A DNA stretch of 64,000 bases from Paguma larvata (GCA_030068075.1 CM057826.1:108045746-108109745), one strand, 5' to 3'; counted from the first letter of the stretch, positions 1 through 11,098 are shown. Made by a program: numbers and translations. Notes: a model not told the origin generated them from the sequence alone.

Positions 1-355
1 CCGCTTCTACTCTTCAGGGTCCACACTTAAGCTATTAGTGAGTTTCCTTTCTTTCTCATCTTCAAGTTATTCTCACACTTTGATTTAAATGTATGGATAT
101 GCATGTATGTTTGTGTACATTCATTCATTCCATGGTCCAGGTATTGATAAACATTAGTGGAATGAATACACTTATTGAACTTGACCTATTTATAAAGGCA
201 GATTCCTTGCGGTTGTTCTCTGTTTTCCATATTTCTCCAATCAGGGTCATTGTCCCATTCTAGAATTCTTCCTTGAGTGCTTCAGAATAGGGTTCTCAGG
301 AGACAAGATAAAGCTTCAATCATTATGTCTGCCTTTCTTCCAGCTCTTTAACTTT
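1..355. other. Anonymous non-coding sequence
   Basis: No open frame of note and no repeat family recognised. It contains only short ATTC and TGTATG-like simple runs near 85-130. It ends at the target-site duplication of the first SINE. Confidence 0.5.
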
Positions 356-364
356 TATTTCTCT

Positions 365-593
365 TTCTTTTCTTTTTTTTTTAATTTTTTTTAACGTTTA
401 TTTATTTTTGAGAGACATAGAGACAGCATGAGCAGGGGAAGGGCAGAGAGAGAGGGAGACACAGAATCCGAAGCAGGCTCCAGGCTCTGAGCCGTCAGCA
501 CAGAGCCCGATGCGGGGCTCGAACTCACAGACCGTGAGATCATGACCTGAGCCGAAGTCGGCCGCTTAACCAACTGAGCCACCCAGGCACCCC
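365..593 (-). mobile_element. Felid tRNA-Lys-derived SINE (SINEC_Fc type)
   Basis: Read on the minus strand, this copy has the tRNA-like head (GGTGCCTGGGTGGCTCAGTT at 591-572), the internal B-box-like GGTTCGAG-type region, the GCTTCGGATTCTGTGTCTCC diagnostic segment, a CT-rich part and an A-rich tail that appears as the T-run at 371-392. A 9-bp TSD, TATTTCTCT, lies at 356-364 and 594-602. Several CpG sites survive, so it is a fairly young copy. The 63-codon open frame across it is a SINE shadow. Confidence 0.93.
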
Positions 594-602
594 TATTTCT
601 CT

Positions 603-2089
603 AAGAGTGTTAACACTAAGAACATTTTCTTTTTCTGGTGAGTCTCAGATGCAATGCTACCCTCACAGAGAGACTCTCGGGATGAGAGCTAAGAAGGTCA
701 ATGGAATGTTCTAGAAATCAAAAGAAAGCTGTTGGTGTCTGGAACAACCTATTAGGATTTAAATTTAAAACAAATGTTTTGGAATTTCCATACATCTTTA
801 ACAATTTATATTGTTTAAGCCTAAAATTCTAAAATCTTGGATTAACTTACTGTTGACAGTGATGTGAGCTTATTCCATGTGCAATTGTGTGAAATAAGGA
901 CTTGGCCAAAAAGACTTCAAAAACTACCTGTGCCCATGGGATCACTAGGTTTGAAATCAAATGGTGAATAGGAAGTGATGAGTCAATCATATTCCCTCTG
1001 ATGGCAGAAATCCCAAGTGACTCCTCCATCTTATAACCTGTGCTATGATTACTAAATGCATTAACTGCTTCCCCCAAACTGTTTCTGGTCAAAACTCAAA
1101 ATACTTACAAAATGCCTTGGGGTCTGACTTCTCCCTTTCTTGGAACTTTCTAAGAATTCTAAGAGTGAAAAGGATTTCAGATCATCTCTGGGCAAGGCTT
1201 CACCTTTGGCAGGGCTATGACCACTAGTGAGAACCTGTCACTGAGAAGCCAAGGTGATCGGATGTCAGTTACATCGTATGGCCATTTGGCATGCCAGTAT
1301 GTAGTAAGAGTAACTTCAGGCAAAATTTAGATATCCTGTCCACTCCTGAAGAAGTGGGAAGTAGTATACTGACTTCAGGCACTGGGGTTCTGACATCAGT
1401 GGACAGGAAAAGTCATGGATTGGGAGATTCTTCTGTTCTCCTTTCTGCAAATGGAGTCAAGACCACTGCTCTCCCTTAGTAGAGAAGAGAAGCTGGGTTT
1501 CAAAATAAGGAGGGTGCATTACTCTGAGAAGACTTGTAGTAACCAAGCCTAATAATTTCTACAAGTGGAGCAGGAGGTAAATCTGAAGCAAAATGTCTCT
1601 TGATATGCAGGAGGGTGTATCTGAATGGGAACCGTGGTAAGCCATTGTTTTATTTCTCTACATGGCAGTCATTTTTCCTCCAGGTACACAGTCTGTACTG
1701 ACTTACCTACCCCAGAGAAGTGGAACCAGTGTCCTGGGGGTTTAACAACCAAATTTCTTTATTTGTACAGTCGTTGAGGAAGCTGTCACTTCCTCCATGA
1801 AGAAAAAAACTGGAGCTACTTATAAAGAGACATTTCAAAGGAAAGGCAATGAAAGGGGCTTCCTTCTGCAAATTTAATTATTAAAAATACGTGGTAAAGT
1901 TAGACTTACCTTCAAAATTGTGGAAAAATGTGGAAGACTTCTGTGTGCTACAGACTCTATGGTCTTAAAGCTCCTTTTGATTTGATTTTGGGGCTGCAGT
2001 TCCTTCTTGCCAAGGATCAGACACTACCCCACAGTCCAATTTCTGCCAAATGTGTTACTTTATTTCATTTATATGACTGGTCTGGAAAT
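603..2089. other. Anonymous non-coding sequence
   Basis: About 1.5 kb with no recognised repeat or gene. Short open frames (60 to 81 codons) occur on both strands but have no recognisable family, overlap one another and lack any splice or promoter context. Treated as chance frames. Confidence 0.5.
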
Positions 2090-2096
2090 TCACATG

Positions 2097-2308
2097 TTTT
2101 TTTTTTTAAGTTTATTTATTTATTTTGAGAGAGACAGAGACAGCACAAGTGGGGAGGGGCAGAGAGAGAAGGAGACAGAATGCCAAGCAAGCCCTGTACT
2201 GTCAGCATGGAGCTTGAGGCGGGGCTTGAACTCATAAAACCATGAGATCATGATCTGAGCCAAAACCAAGAGTCAGCTGTTTAACCAACTGAGCCACTCT
2301 GGTGCCAC
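2097..2308 (-). mobile_element. Felid SINE, moderately diverged
   Basis: The T-run at 2097-2107 is the reverse complement of the poly-A tail. It is followed by the TTTATTTATTTTGAGAGAG tail/CT junction, a GGGGCAGAGAGAG-type block and the head near 2290-2308. A 7-bp TSD, TCACATG, flanks it at 2090-2096 and 2309-2315. Many CpGs have decayed, so it is older than the copies near 22.2 and 60.3 kb. Confidence 0.9.
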
Positions 2309-2369
2309 TCACATGATTTTACTTAGACCTGAGTCTGTGTATCAATACTGAGGACAATTAGTAATTTCC

Positions 2370-2575
2370 TGACAGATTTCAATTCAAGTTCTTAATTTGT
2401 ATGTCTCAGCTACATGACCTTGGGCAAAATAAACAATTTCCTTATCTGTGAAATATGGAGAATAAAATACCAACACCATAGGGATGATAAAAAGATTATA
2501 TGAGATGACACATTTGTAATGTACTAATACACTCTGATATGAAGCATAAGCATGAAGTTAGTGTTAACTATTGTT
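2370..2575 (+). mobile_element. MIR SINE fragment
   Basis: The order of landmarks follows the MIR core: GACCTTGGGCAA near 2417, a CCTTATCTGTGAAAT stretch near 2440, AATACCAACACCATAGGGATGA, then AGATTATATGAGATGACACAT and a GTTAGTGTTAACTATT-like end. Only the core and 3' half are visible. Matching is by eye against the remembered consensus. Confidence 0.7.
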
Positions 2576-3640
2576 AAACATGCTGAGTCTGCACTATCAG
2601 GAAGCTTCTAATTCTTTAACTTTTGAACAGGACCCTTAGCTTCCATTATTTCTAATTAAAAGCTGGGAGAAAGGAATAAAACCTATATAAAGCTGAATGG
2701 TTGTTAGATACATACAACTTTACTTTCTTTTAGAGCTAAGGGATGGCCCAGGAAAATTTGCTTGCAGTAGGACATGTAGCAAAAGATAAGTGTGAATGCA
2801 AAGCCTTGAGATTCTGGTTAATTTGTGGCTGTAAATTTTAGAACTTAATTCAAGAAAATATTAGTGAAGTTTTAATGCCAGGATGCTTGGAAAATATAGA
2901 AGCAGCAAGTTTTCACATTATGTTATGTTTGAATCCAACATTATTCTAGAAAAAATATGTTTTCTCATTCATCCAAATCATTCTGACTCTTCTCTTCACA
3001 GGTGAAAAAATTAGGTATCAGCTGTTTTTAGAAGTAACTGGTTTGTGCTCTCATTACAAATGGAGTCATCCTAGTAAGTCATTAGCAACACATATAACTC
3101 CCAGCAGTGGAAAAATAATAAGTTCTTGGTTAGAGTGTGAGATAATCCATAATTTAAGTGGGTGCTAATTATGAGATTTAAGGCACTTAACTATAGTGCT
3201 GTATAGGAACAGCTAGAGATTTTGACTATTAGAAAATGGTCCATTCTCTATTTGGGTCTCCATTATTTTAGGGGAAAAAAAGGATATTATCTTAGGATTT
3301 TTTGATATCTGTCTAGAAATGAAAATCAAGCCATAGACAATACATTTACTAAACATAACAGATATGGAGGAAATAGAGGAATTCTCAAGTATGATTTTGT
3401 GTGAATTGAGTCTCAAAATCACTTTTCACATGAGTGTTCTACAATTCTGAGATTATTTACTCTTGATAGGGAAGGAGTAAATTGAATAAACAAAATCAAC
3501 ATATTTTATGCCTGACCCCTATATGTAAGCTCTCTGTTATAATGAATAACACACATCACTTCAGACTTGAAATGTTAGTATTACTTTGATCTACCATTCC
3601 CTGGAACGGTAGTCATCTTACTGGGGACTAAATTACTACT
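2576..3640. other. Anonymous AT-rich sequence
   Basis: No repeat or gene recognised. One 69-codon minus-strand frame at 3213-3422 has no recognisable family and a low-complexity, hydrophobic composition. Taken as chance. Confidence 0.5.
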
Positions 3641-3679
3641 GATTGTGCTTCTCCAGTGCCGTTCATTTCCACTCTATCC

Positions 3680-4140
3680 TTTCCAGGTTTGCAGTCAAAG
3701 CCCTAGTTCAAACTTCATTGCTTCTCACCTAGCCCACTGTAGCACCCTACTAATTGCTATTTATAATTCCTATCTTATTGTTTACACACTCTACTACACA
3801 TTGCTTCTGGGTTAATGTTTCTACAAAATAGTTTCAGTCCTGCCATGCATTTGACCCAAATAATTGACAGTTTGGTAGTGTCCAAACTCCAGAGTGCAGC
3901 AAACCAGGCCATCTCCAGAATGGCCATTGTCTTTGACAACTCCTTTTACATTCCTTCCACACATCTTCATTTCTGACACATCATTGTTACTTTATAGTCA
4001 AAGAACACACACTGTACTGTCTTGTGTCTGAACCTTACATTCGTGGCTTTTGGTCTCCTTCAAGCAGCGAATGAAACCCTTAGAAGCCTTTCTGATTTTA
4101 CCTTTTGAAACCTTTCTCGCTCCTTCCCCATCAGCCTTTT
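3680..4140 (+). mobile_element. Possible L2 LINE 3' fragment
   Basis: Pyrimidine-rich sequence with weak resemblance to the L2 3' region. One part reads 'GTGTCCAAACTCCAGAGTG...CCAGGCCATC' near 3880-3912, where L2 has AAATCCAAACTCCTTA...GGCCCTTCATGATCTGGCC. It is very diverged and may instead be unique sequence. Confidence 0.3.
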
Positions 4141-4896
4141 AGGTAGCACTAACCAACAAAAACATCATTCTTGCTCAGATCATCTGCTTAGAATCATTCC
4201 GAACCTTTGTCCAGACAACTATTCTGACTGATTTGATCTGGCATTTATGATAAAATTAATTGTCTTTTATCATTTAATACTTCAGTGGAAGGGGTGAACA
4301 GGGAATCAATTTCAACATATTTGCAGGGAAAGGAAGAGAGAAACTAAGACCAAGAAAGTCAAAGACATTTCTCCACCTGCCAAAGACCTGGATCTGGTCC
4401 GAATACAGCTGCAAGAATCAATGTAAACACAAGCATAATCAAATCTACTGCACAACACTGTTGTAGAGCAAGAAAGATGAACTATGCCCTCCCTGGTTGA
4501 TTAGAGAGGAGAAAACTAAATGATGACCTGGACTGTCTTATGGTTCGTGCACAGCTCGCTTTAGTACTGCACTGCAGTCTGGGAAAGAACACTGTCTCTG
4601 AATCCAGTCACAGAGGCCCCCTGTCCCGGCCATATAAATGAATCACTGTGGAACCTCCAGCACATTTTCTCCCTGCACTTCATCTTTTTATGAAACAAAT
4701 GGCCCAGCCCTCTCAGGGCCCCTAGAACCCTGATTAATTATATAATGATTTATGAGTTCTATAAAAACTGCATCTCCCTTTGATGCAAACACTCAATACT
4801 CTGTAAGACCAAAAGAATGTTTACAGACATGTGTATTAAAATATCTTACAGGCATTTCTCCTTGATCTCTCATTTGCGACATTGAATTTAGGTGAT
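4141..4896. other. Repeat-free segment with a candidate regulatory core
   Basis: No repeat family recognised. The part at about 4540-4870 combines a less AT-rich stretch (around 4600-4720) with an AT-rich stretch carrying several TAAT-type homeodomain cores (GATTAATTATATAATGATTT near 4732-4751) and an ATGCAAAC octamer-like site near 4783. This texture is typical of conserved non-coding elements, but conservation cannot be seen from one sequence. Confidence 0.35.
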
Positions 4897-4903
4897 TATA
4901 AAA

Positions 4904-5156
4904 TGCCTGACTCAGTCCGTTAAGCATCCAGCTCTTGATTTCTGCTCAGGTCATGATCTCAAGGTCATAAGATCACCCCCCACATTGGGCTCCTAGCTGA
5001 GTGTGGAGGCTGCTTGAGATGCTCTCTTTGAGATGTTCTCTCTCCCCATCTCTGCCTCTCCTTTCCCCCACCAAGCATGTATTCTCTCTCCTCTCTGTCT
5101 CAAAAATAAAATAAAATGATAAAATAAAAATAAAATAAAATAAAATAAAATAAAAT
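4904..5156 (+). mobile_element. Older carnivore SINE (SINEC, GAGTGTGGAG class)
   Basis: The head is shortened (GCCTGACTCAGTCCGTTAAGC), followed by GGTCATGATCTC. The body carries GCTGAGTGTGGAGGCTGCTTGAGAT, the older carnivore type rather than the felid TCTGTGTCTCC type. The tail is an (AAAAT)n run at about 5101-5155. A repeated ATAAAATG-like motif sits at both ends (4897-4904 and near 5150) as an imperfect TSD. The 95-codon minus-strand frame overlapping it is a repeat shadow. Confidence 0.85.
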
Positions 5157-5461
5157 GACTGAATTACTTTGGAAGTGAGTAGCAAATCGACATTTCTTCC
5201 CAGGCCATCCCTCCCCTCCTTACATGCTCCAACCAGAATCCTTCTCTTACCCTTTGTCATGAAAGGTACGACCCTCTAAAACACCAACATATTTGACTAG
5301 GAAAGTATTTTTGAGCTTCCTATTTTCTCTACCTCATTAGTTGTTTCACAGCTCCTGTGGTCTCTAAGATCCAACGTTGTTTAGGTCCAATATTCATTAG
5401 GTGTTGCAAATGTAAGGGAATTCAAAGGGCAGATTTTCCTTGGAGACAGAATTTGTACTTT
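5157..5461. other. Anonymous non-coding sequence
   Basis: Short unique spacer between two SINEs, with no gene or repeat recognised. Confidence 0.5.
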
Positions 5462-5477
5462 AAAACCAATGAAACTG

Positions 5478-5671
5478 GGGCACTTTGGTGGCTCAGTCAG
5501 TTAAGTATCTGACTTCAGCTTAGGTCATGATCTCTTGGTTCACAAGTTCGAGCCCTGCATTGGATTCTGTGCTCACAGCTCAGAACCTGGAGCTGTTTGG
5601 ATCTGTGTCTCCCTCTCTCTCTGCCCCTCCCCCCTCCTCCTGAGGAATAAGCATTAGAAAACAAAAAAAAA
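5478..5671 (+). mobile_element. Felid SINE, diverged
   Basis: Head GGGGCACTTTGGTGGCTCAG, then GGTCATGATCTCTTGG, GAGCCTGGAGC-like and ATCTGTGTCTCCCTCTCTC segments, and an A-run at 5661-5674. The flanks repeat imperfectly: AAAACCAATGAAACTG before and AAAACAATGGAACTG after. The CT block is short. Confidence 0.9.
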
Positions 5672-6225
5672 AAAACAATGGAACTGCTAATAATGCCTTT
5701 CAGTCAGAGGAAACTTAAGACACTAGTTCCTATCAAGCTATTATTACTTACTCTGTTTTCCTTTTGTTCTCAATGATCTCATAACTGGCATAAGAAGAAA
5801 ACAACACAATACTTAGGATTGAAACCACTGACTGAAGAGCAGAGGGCCATTTGGTAGCTTTCACTTAGCAAACACCTTGCCCTCACGACAGTAGCAATGA
5901 GAATATTCTCATTGTCATTAACAATATTTACATTCACAGAGTTCCTAGAATACACTTAACACATTCTCCAGTAAACTGCTCTACCTTTCTAATTTGCTTT
6001 CAGGTAATGCACAGTGTCTGTCGGTTTAATTGAATAGGCCCAGGAACAAGTTAATTTTCTCCAAAACTCTAAAAGGTTAAAAGAAAGAAAAGAATAAAAT
6101 ATCTATCTGTAGACAACCTAATTATCAACTGATTTCTAAACCAATGATAGGAAATTGCTTCCTAGCTTAAGTGTTTGCAATATCGAGCAGAATTGAATCT
6201 CTTTTCTAAAGACTTTGTTGGCTCT

Positions 6226-6257
6226 GCCTGTAGGTTTGTTATGACTCACCTACAGGC
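6226..6257. promoter_or_regulatory. Perfect hairpin with AP-1-like site
   Basis: Arms GCCTGTAGGT (6226-6235) and ACCTACAGGC (6248-6257) are perfect reverse complements around a 12-nt spacer. TGACTCA, the canonical AP-1 (Fos/Jun) core, lies at 6242-6248 at the edge of the spacer. Function is inferred only. A 10-bp inverted repeat can arise by chance in 64 kb, though a perfect short-spaced one holding this core is uncommon. Confidence 0.35.
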
Positions 6258-6526
6258 GAAGATTTGTGCTCTGTTTAGCTGAAAACATTCAAGCTCCTTA
6301 ATTTCTTAACAGAATAACAACAAAGCTGCTGACTGTTAAGAACTTGCCTTACAATTAACAATAATACTCAAAATAGCTGCCCTTCACTCATTCTCCAGAG
6401 AGCACCTGTCAAAAGCAAATTTCAGATTAATGATATTCAAGAGACATCATTAAAGCAATATTTATGTCAAGTTTTCTCCTTCTATTGAGTTCTAATAAGC
6501 AATGCACTTGGACTACATTAGCTTAA

Positions 6527-6961
6527 TTCCCTTCCCAATTGCCTTCAGTGCCAAGAGACCAGCTGTCTCTTCCAAAGGTTGTTGCCATTGTGTGGGGGAC
6601 CACCACATTAAGTACCACTGCCAGTTTTTGCAGATACTATTATCTTGCTCCAGGTGTCACCAGCTCCTACCAGACCACTGCAGATGCCACCATAGAAAAT
6701 GCTAATATTCTGAAAGCATAACACCAAATGGGCACTCTGTTCTCCAGAATCTATGAAGTGCCAAAAACCTTTTTGGGTCATCATGAAAATGGTATCCTGA
6801 TGGAGATCTCCACTGATTTGCCAGACCTGCTCAGACATTTTTCAAATTTAGCAGTGGATTCCATGTGGGCTCAAACATGCAACACGTGTACTTTAAATAT
6901 AAACTACCTCAATTCATTTTTAGGAGCAGGAGAACAGTGTTTTAAATCCGAGTATAAGTAA
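6527..6961 (+). other. Unrecognised open frame with one internal stop
   Basis: One frame runs from 6527 to 6961 (about 144 codons) with a single TAA at 6719-6721. Upstream of 6527 the frame closes with a TAA. The first half has no ATG start. A hydroxyl-rich stretch (TTTLSTTASF then YYYLAPGVTSSYQTTADA) is visible. The second half starts MGTLFSRIYEVPKTFLG. I recognise no family, conserved motif or splice sites. It could be a fragment of a decayed gene or a chance frame in moderately GC sequence. Confidence 0.2.
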
Positions 6962-7202
6962 ATATCCACAGTTTTTTCATTTATAGGAGAAATGCTGAAG
7001 AGACTGTTAAGTGTCAAAATAAAGAGATTTGTATGTGGTGCTATTTGAGAGGATCTGCGTATAATTTACAGAACAGGAAAGAAATGACTCTCATATAAAC
7101 ATAAAATTTACACGTGTAGAAAAATGATTAATTCAGTAATAAGGAAACCAGTGAGATGCCAAAACTAGTTCCAAAATCACTTGAGAAATAGGATTATTAC
7201 AA

Positions 7203-7260
7203 GCATTAAGAAAGAAAGGAAAGGAAGAAAGAAAGAAAAGAGAGAAGAAGGAAAGAAGGA
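7203..7260 (+). repeat. Purine-rich GAAA/GGAA simple repeat
   Basis: An almost pure A/G run built of GAAA, GGAA and AGAG units. Low-complexity polypurine. The overlapping minus-strand frame (LSFLSFFLSFLS-type) is an artefact of it. Confidence 0.85.
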
Positions 7261-7716
7261 ACAACAACACAATGTCCTATAGGGTGAAGACACCATAAAT
7301 TTTTAGATGGTCTTTTATATTGGACATAAATATACAATTGAACATGTTTCTTGGCCAAATGAAATAGTAAATAACAAGTTAAACACAAGTATCTGCTCCT
7401 ACAGAGTTAAATAATCAAACGGTAACCTCGTTAGGAGCCTAGTAAGAAGGATAGGCCTCCCCCAAATTTTGACTTATATCCAGGTTTAGGATAATATTGT
7501 CTAATAGTCTCCCATTTTGGTCATAAATAATTGGCACAGAGTATTCCTGATTACACTAGAAAAGATTGGCCTCATATTTTGGCTTGATAATTTATAGATG
7601 CAGAGCAAGATTAATTACTCCTGTGAGCCTCCTTATGCCTGCTCAGCAAATGTAGAACTATTGAGTATTGAGCAAATATTGAGGTCAGAGAATGAACTTC
7701 TTCCTGGAAATTTTTT

Positions 7717-7926
7717 AAAAATTTTATTTATTTACTTTGAGAAATAGGAATAAAGAAGGGGGGGCAGAGAGAGAGAGGGAGAGAGAGAATTGCAAACAGG
7801 CTCTGCACTGTAAGTACAGAGCCCACACAGGGCGTGATCTCATGAACCATGAGATCATGACCTGAACCAAAATCTTAACCATCAGTTCACTGGCTGCTTA
7901 ACTGACTGAGCCACCCAGGGACCCCT
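7717..7926 (-). mobile_element. Felid-type SINE, old and diverged
   Basis: Reverse-oriented: TTTATTTATTTACTTTGAGAAA, GGGGGGGCAGAGAGAGAG, CAGAGCCCACACAGGGC and CATGAGATCATGACCTG segments end at GAGCCACCCAGGGACCCC. The TSD is imperfect: CTTCCTGGAAATTTTT at about 7700-7715 against CTTCCTAGAAATTTTT at about 7927-7942. Confidence 0.9.
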
Positions 7927-7942
7927 CTTCCTAGAAATTTTT

Positions 7943-8640
7943 ATAAGGAATCTTAGATTTAACTTTTAAACACTTCTAATTATTTTCTGTTCTACCCAAA
8001 GATAGGAACCAAACACAAGAAATTTTCCTCACCTGTTACACATAAAATTTATATGAATTTCTCTTTCCTTAAGGTTCTTAAGATAAGCTAAGATCCCTGG
8101 CCTTCTAAAAAGTGACTGTCTTCATCAGCTATGAAGCTGGAACCCTGTAAGCCAGGTATTGAGTCTGTATTCCTGAGAGGACCTTGAAGGCATTGACTTC
8201 TTATGTAAAGTCAACCTGTGCCCCTTTCATGGTGGTCTTCTCGTAGCCAACTGAATGTGTGTTCCTCTCTAATACGACACATGAACCAAGGCACTTGTGA
8301 ATCAATTTATCTATATCCTGGTAAGTAGGAGAACAGATACTTACAGAACTCATGCAAATAAATATATTGCCATAAAAAGTAGAAAGACCCAGTAAAAGTA
8401 TTTGTTTCAGAATTCTGAGGAATTGGAGAGAATCAGATTTCATTTAGTTATAAAAGCATCTCTTTTAGATTGAGAACTAGCAATAAGAAGAAAGGCAAAA
8501 TGTTACATACCAATCAGATATTCAGATATTGTTAAAACATTAACAATATCTAAAAATAATCACATTTAATTTTCCTTCATCAGTTCATTCAGTTTTATGT
8601 AACTAATTCTTGTTCTGCTGAATTTGGGGTCTGATCTTAG
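7943..8640. other. Anonymous non-coding sequence
   Basis: AT-rich spacer with no recognised repeat. An 80-codon minus-strand frame at 8201-8443 has no recognisable family or context. Confidence 0.5.
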
Positions 8641-8653
8641 AAAGGCAAAATCA

Positions 8654-8925
8654 GGGGCACCTGGGTAGTTTAGTCGGTTAAGCGTCCAATTTCGGCTCAG
8701 GTCGTAATCTCACAACTTGTGAGTTCAAGCCCTGAATTGGGCTCTGTACTGACAGCTCAGAGCCTGAAGCCTGGTTTGGGTTCTGTGTCTCCCTTTCTCT
8801 GCCCCTCCCCTGCTTGCTCTCTCTCTCTCCCTCTCTCTCAAAAATGAATAAATATTTAAAAAAAATATTATGATAATGATATATGTTATGATAATGATAA
8901 TAATAAATGAATAAATATTTTTTAA
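8654..8925 (+). mobile_element. Felid SINE with an unusual composite tail
   Basis: Head GGGGCACCTGGGTAGTTTAG, then GGCTCAGGTCGTAATCTC, GACAGCTCAGAGCCTGAAGC and TTCTGTGTCTCCC. The CT block ends near 8840. The tail then runs about 85 bp instead of the usual 20-40. It holds AATGAATAAATATTT twice (8843-8857 and 8906-8920) with two copies of TTATGATAATGATA between them (8868-8881 and 8886-8899). The TSD is 8641-8653 against 8926-8938 (AAAGGCAAAATCA / AAAGACAAAATGA). Confidence 0.92.
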
Positions 8926-9045
8926 AAAGACAAAATGAAAATGATTATGAGAGGATATTTGGTCACTTGATTATGATAAAAGGATGGGTGCCTGATAACA
9001 ATAAATGGTGTAGTTTAATTACTTGTTAAAATGACAATACAATAT

Positions 9046-9271
9046 GGGGTGGGGGGGCTAGGTAACTCAATAGGTTAAGCGTCTGACTCTTGATTTCAGT
9101 TCAGGTCATGATCTCATGGTTCATGACTTCCAGACCCATGTTGGGCTCTGTGCTGCCAGTGCAGAGCCTGCTTGGGATTCTCTCTCTCCTCTCTCTCTTC
9201 CTCTCCCCTGCTCATGTTCTCTGTCTCTCTCTTTGTCTCTCTCAAAATAAATAAATAAACTTTAAAAAAAT
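9046..9271 (+). mobile_element. Felid SINE, CTTGGGATTCTC class
   Basis: Head degraded to a G-run plus GCTAGGTAACTCAATAGGTTAAG, then GGTCATGATCTCATGG and GTTGGGCTCTGTGCTG. The diagnostic GCCTGCTTGGGATTCTC is of intermediate class, without the TCTGTGTCTCC module. The CT block and an AAATAAATAAAC tail follow. The TSD is long: AAAATGACAATACAATAT (9028-9045) and AAAATGATAACACAATAT (9272-9289), with two mismatches. Confidence 0.93.
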
Positions 9272-9289
9272 AAAATGATAACACAATAT

Positions 9290-10772
9290 TTTATAACGCA
9301 CATAGAAAAAGTAACACGATTATAGATAATCCTAGCTTCTTTTAAAAGTGAGAAACTCTTGCTCTTTTTTCCCAATTAAGAATGTAAGCCCAACACAAAG
9401 CAAAAATATTTCTCTTGAGAATCATCTCTGTTCTAAGGGCAGATTCCATGGTAGGTAAAGAACAGCTTTTACCAACCCATTTACTTCTCCTTTTAACAAG
9501 GAAAAAAGTCTATTTTTTCATCAGTATTATTCGACAATAAGATTCATATACTTCTTTAAAAAATGATCAAACAAAAAAGTCCATCAAACTGGGCTTGCTT
9601 GAACAAAAATCCTAAGGCTAGAGAACTTTCAGCTTCATTTTGTGTTCCAATGATAATTCTTGAACTATGGATAAAAACAGGGTCAACAATGACATTTACC
9701 TTCTCTTCCCCTTTTACCCGTTCTTCGCCTTTGCGATAATCTCCTTGAAAACACAGCTGGCCTGTAGCAAGTAAGTGACTCTCTCCTGGGGCCAGTTATG
9801 CCCAGTCCTCAATTTCATAATAAAGAGATTTCTCTAAGGTCTAGAACCTCATAACCTCTGGTAATGTAAACGCATAGCTTCAGAATTAGCTTTGGAGTTT
9901 ATCTCACAATATAATTCTTTGTCTCTTGAGGAGATAAGTTATATTATTCTTTTAGAGGAGAACAATTAACTAACCAAATGCCTACCTCAATTCCCAATGA
10001 ACTTTGTGTCTGCTTTGCTACATAAATTGCATGAAATGTTATAGTGACTTTGTAGTCTCCTGAGGGCTTCCTACAGGCAAGCACTCTGTTATACTAACAA
10101 TAATAAATCAGGTATCTTTCCATAGTGGTTGTGGAGAAGTCTTTGATGGCAAGATTTTTACTTCTCTGACGTGTACACACTTGACTTTTGCCCTTCTCTA
10201 TGCTCTTACACGTCTGGATCGACTTCACACTTAATGTGAAAACAAATTTTCTCTCTTTTTCCCTTGATAAGCAAAGACAAACCTCATTACCTTGCTACAC
10301 ACTTAAAGGTGTTTACCATTATTGATCCTTCAAAAACTTCATCCACTAAGCATACCTAATATATATGGGTAAAATCTTAATATATAAGCATATATGTAAG
10401 CACACTAATGGCATATAATAGCATAAAAATGAGGAAGGTATATATGAGTAATGAATATATAAATATTCAAGATTTTCAATTAATTGGATCTTGAGTATCA
10501 TATCAAGTTGACACACTATATAATTAATGTTGATATAATTACTGTTGACACAAAAATGTTGGTCATAAAAGTGAAAAAACAAAGAATACAAATAAGCTTT
10601 AAAAATAGAAAAAATTGAATAGGCAAAAATTATTTGTTAGAATTATGTATCCTTGGGCAAACCTTTTAATACGCTGGTATTATTTTAAAAGATATGCTTT
10701 CCCACCCTACTTCTTTGCCTTGTTTCTAAATAAAAAGAATTCCCTACTCTATGCTCATATTTCCTTACGTCC
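9290..10772. other. Anonymous AT-rich sequence
   Basis: No repeat family or gene recognised. The part at 10340-10620 is extremely AT-rich with many ATATA-type runs. The 81-codon minus-strand frame there (Tyr/Ile-rich) reflects base composition. Confidence 0.5.
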
Positions 10773-10980
10773 TTTTTTTTTTTAATGTTAATTTATTTTT
10801 GAGAGCGAGAACACCAGCAGGGGAAGGGCAGAGATAGAGAGGGAGACAGAGAATCCCAAGCAGGCTCCACGCCATCAGTACAGAGCCTGATGCAGGACTC
10901 AAAACCACAAACCGTGAGATCATGACCTGAATCAAAACCAAGAGTCAGATGCTTAACCAACTAGGACACCCAGGCATCCC
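10773..10980 (-). mobile_element. Felid SINE, intermediate class
   Basis: T-run tail at 10773-10783, TTAATTTATTTTTGAGAGCG, GGGGAAGGGCAGAGA, GAATCCCAAGCAGGCTCC (reverse of GCCTGCTTGGGATTC), CCGTGAGATCATGACCTGA and head ending GGCATCCC at 10980. No clear TSD was found. Confidence 0.9.
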
Positions 10981-11098
10981 ATTCATGACATTCTTTTGAC
11001 TGTAGAATTCCTAAATGCAGATCAGATACTCATTGCAGATATCTGTCCCATGGGTAGAAAAGAGACAATATGGAAACCATGATAAGAATAAGAATTTC

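Larger units (their letters stand above)
5687..7699. other. Repeat-poor segment
   Basis: About 2 kb with no SINE, LINE or LTR recognised. It contains a perfect 10-bp inverted repeat at 6226-6257, an interrupted open frame at 6527-6961 and a purine-rich run at 7203-7260. Nothing else could be assigned. The absence of recognisable repeats next to a SINE-dense region makes it a reasonable place to test for conservation. Confidence 0.45.
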
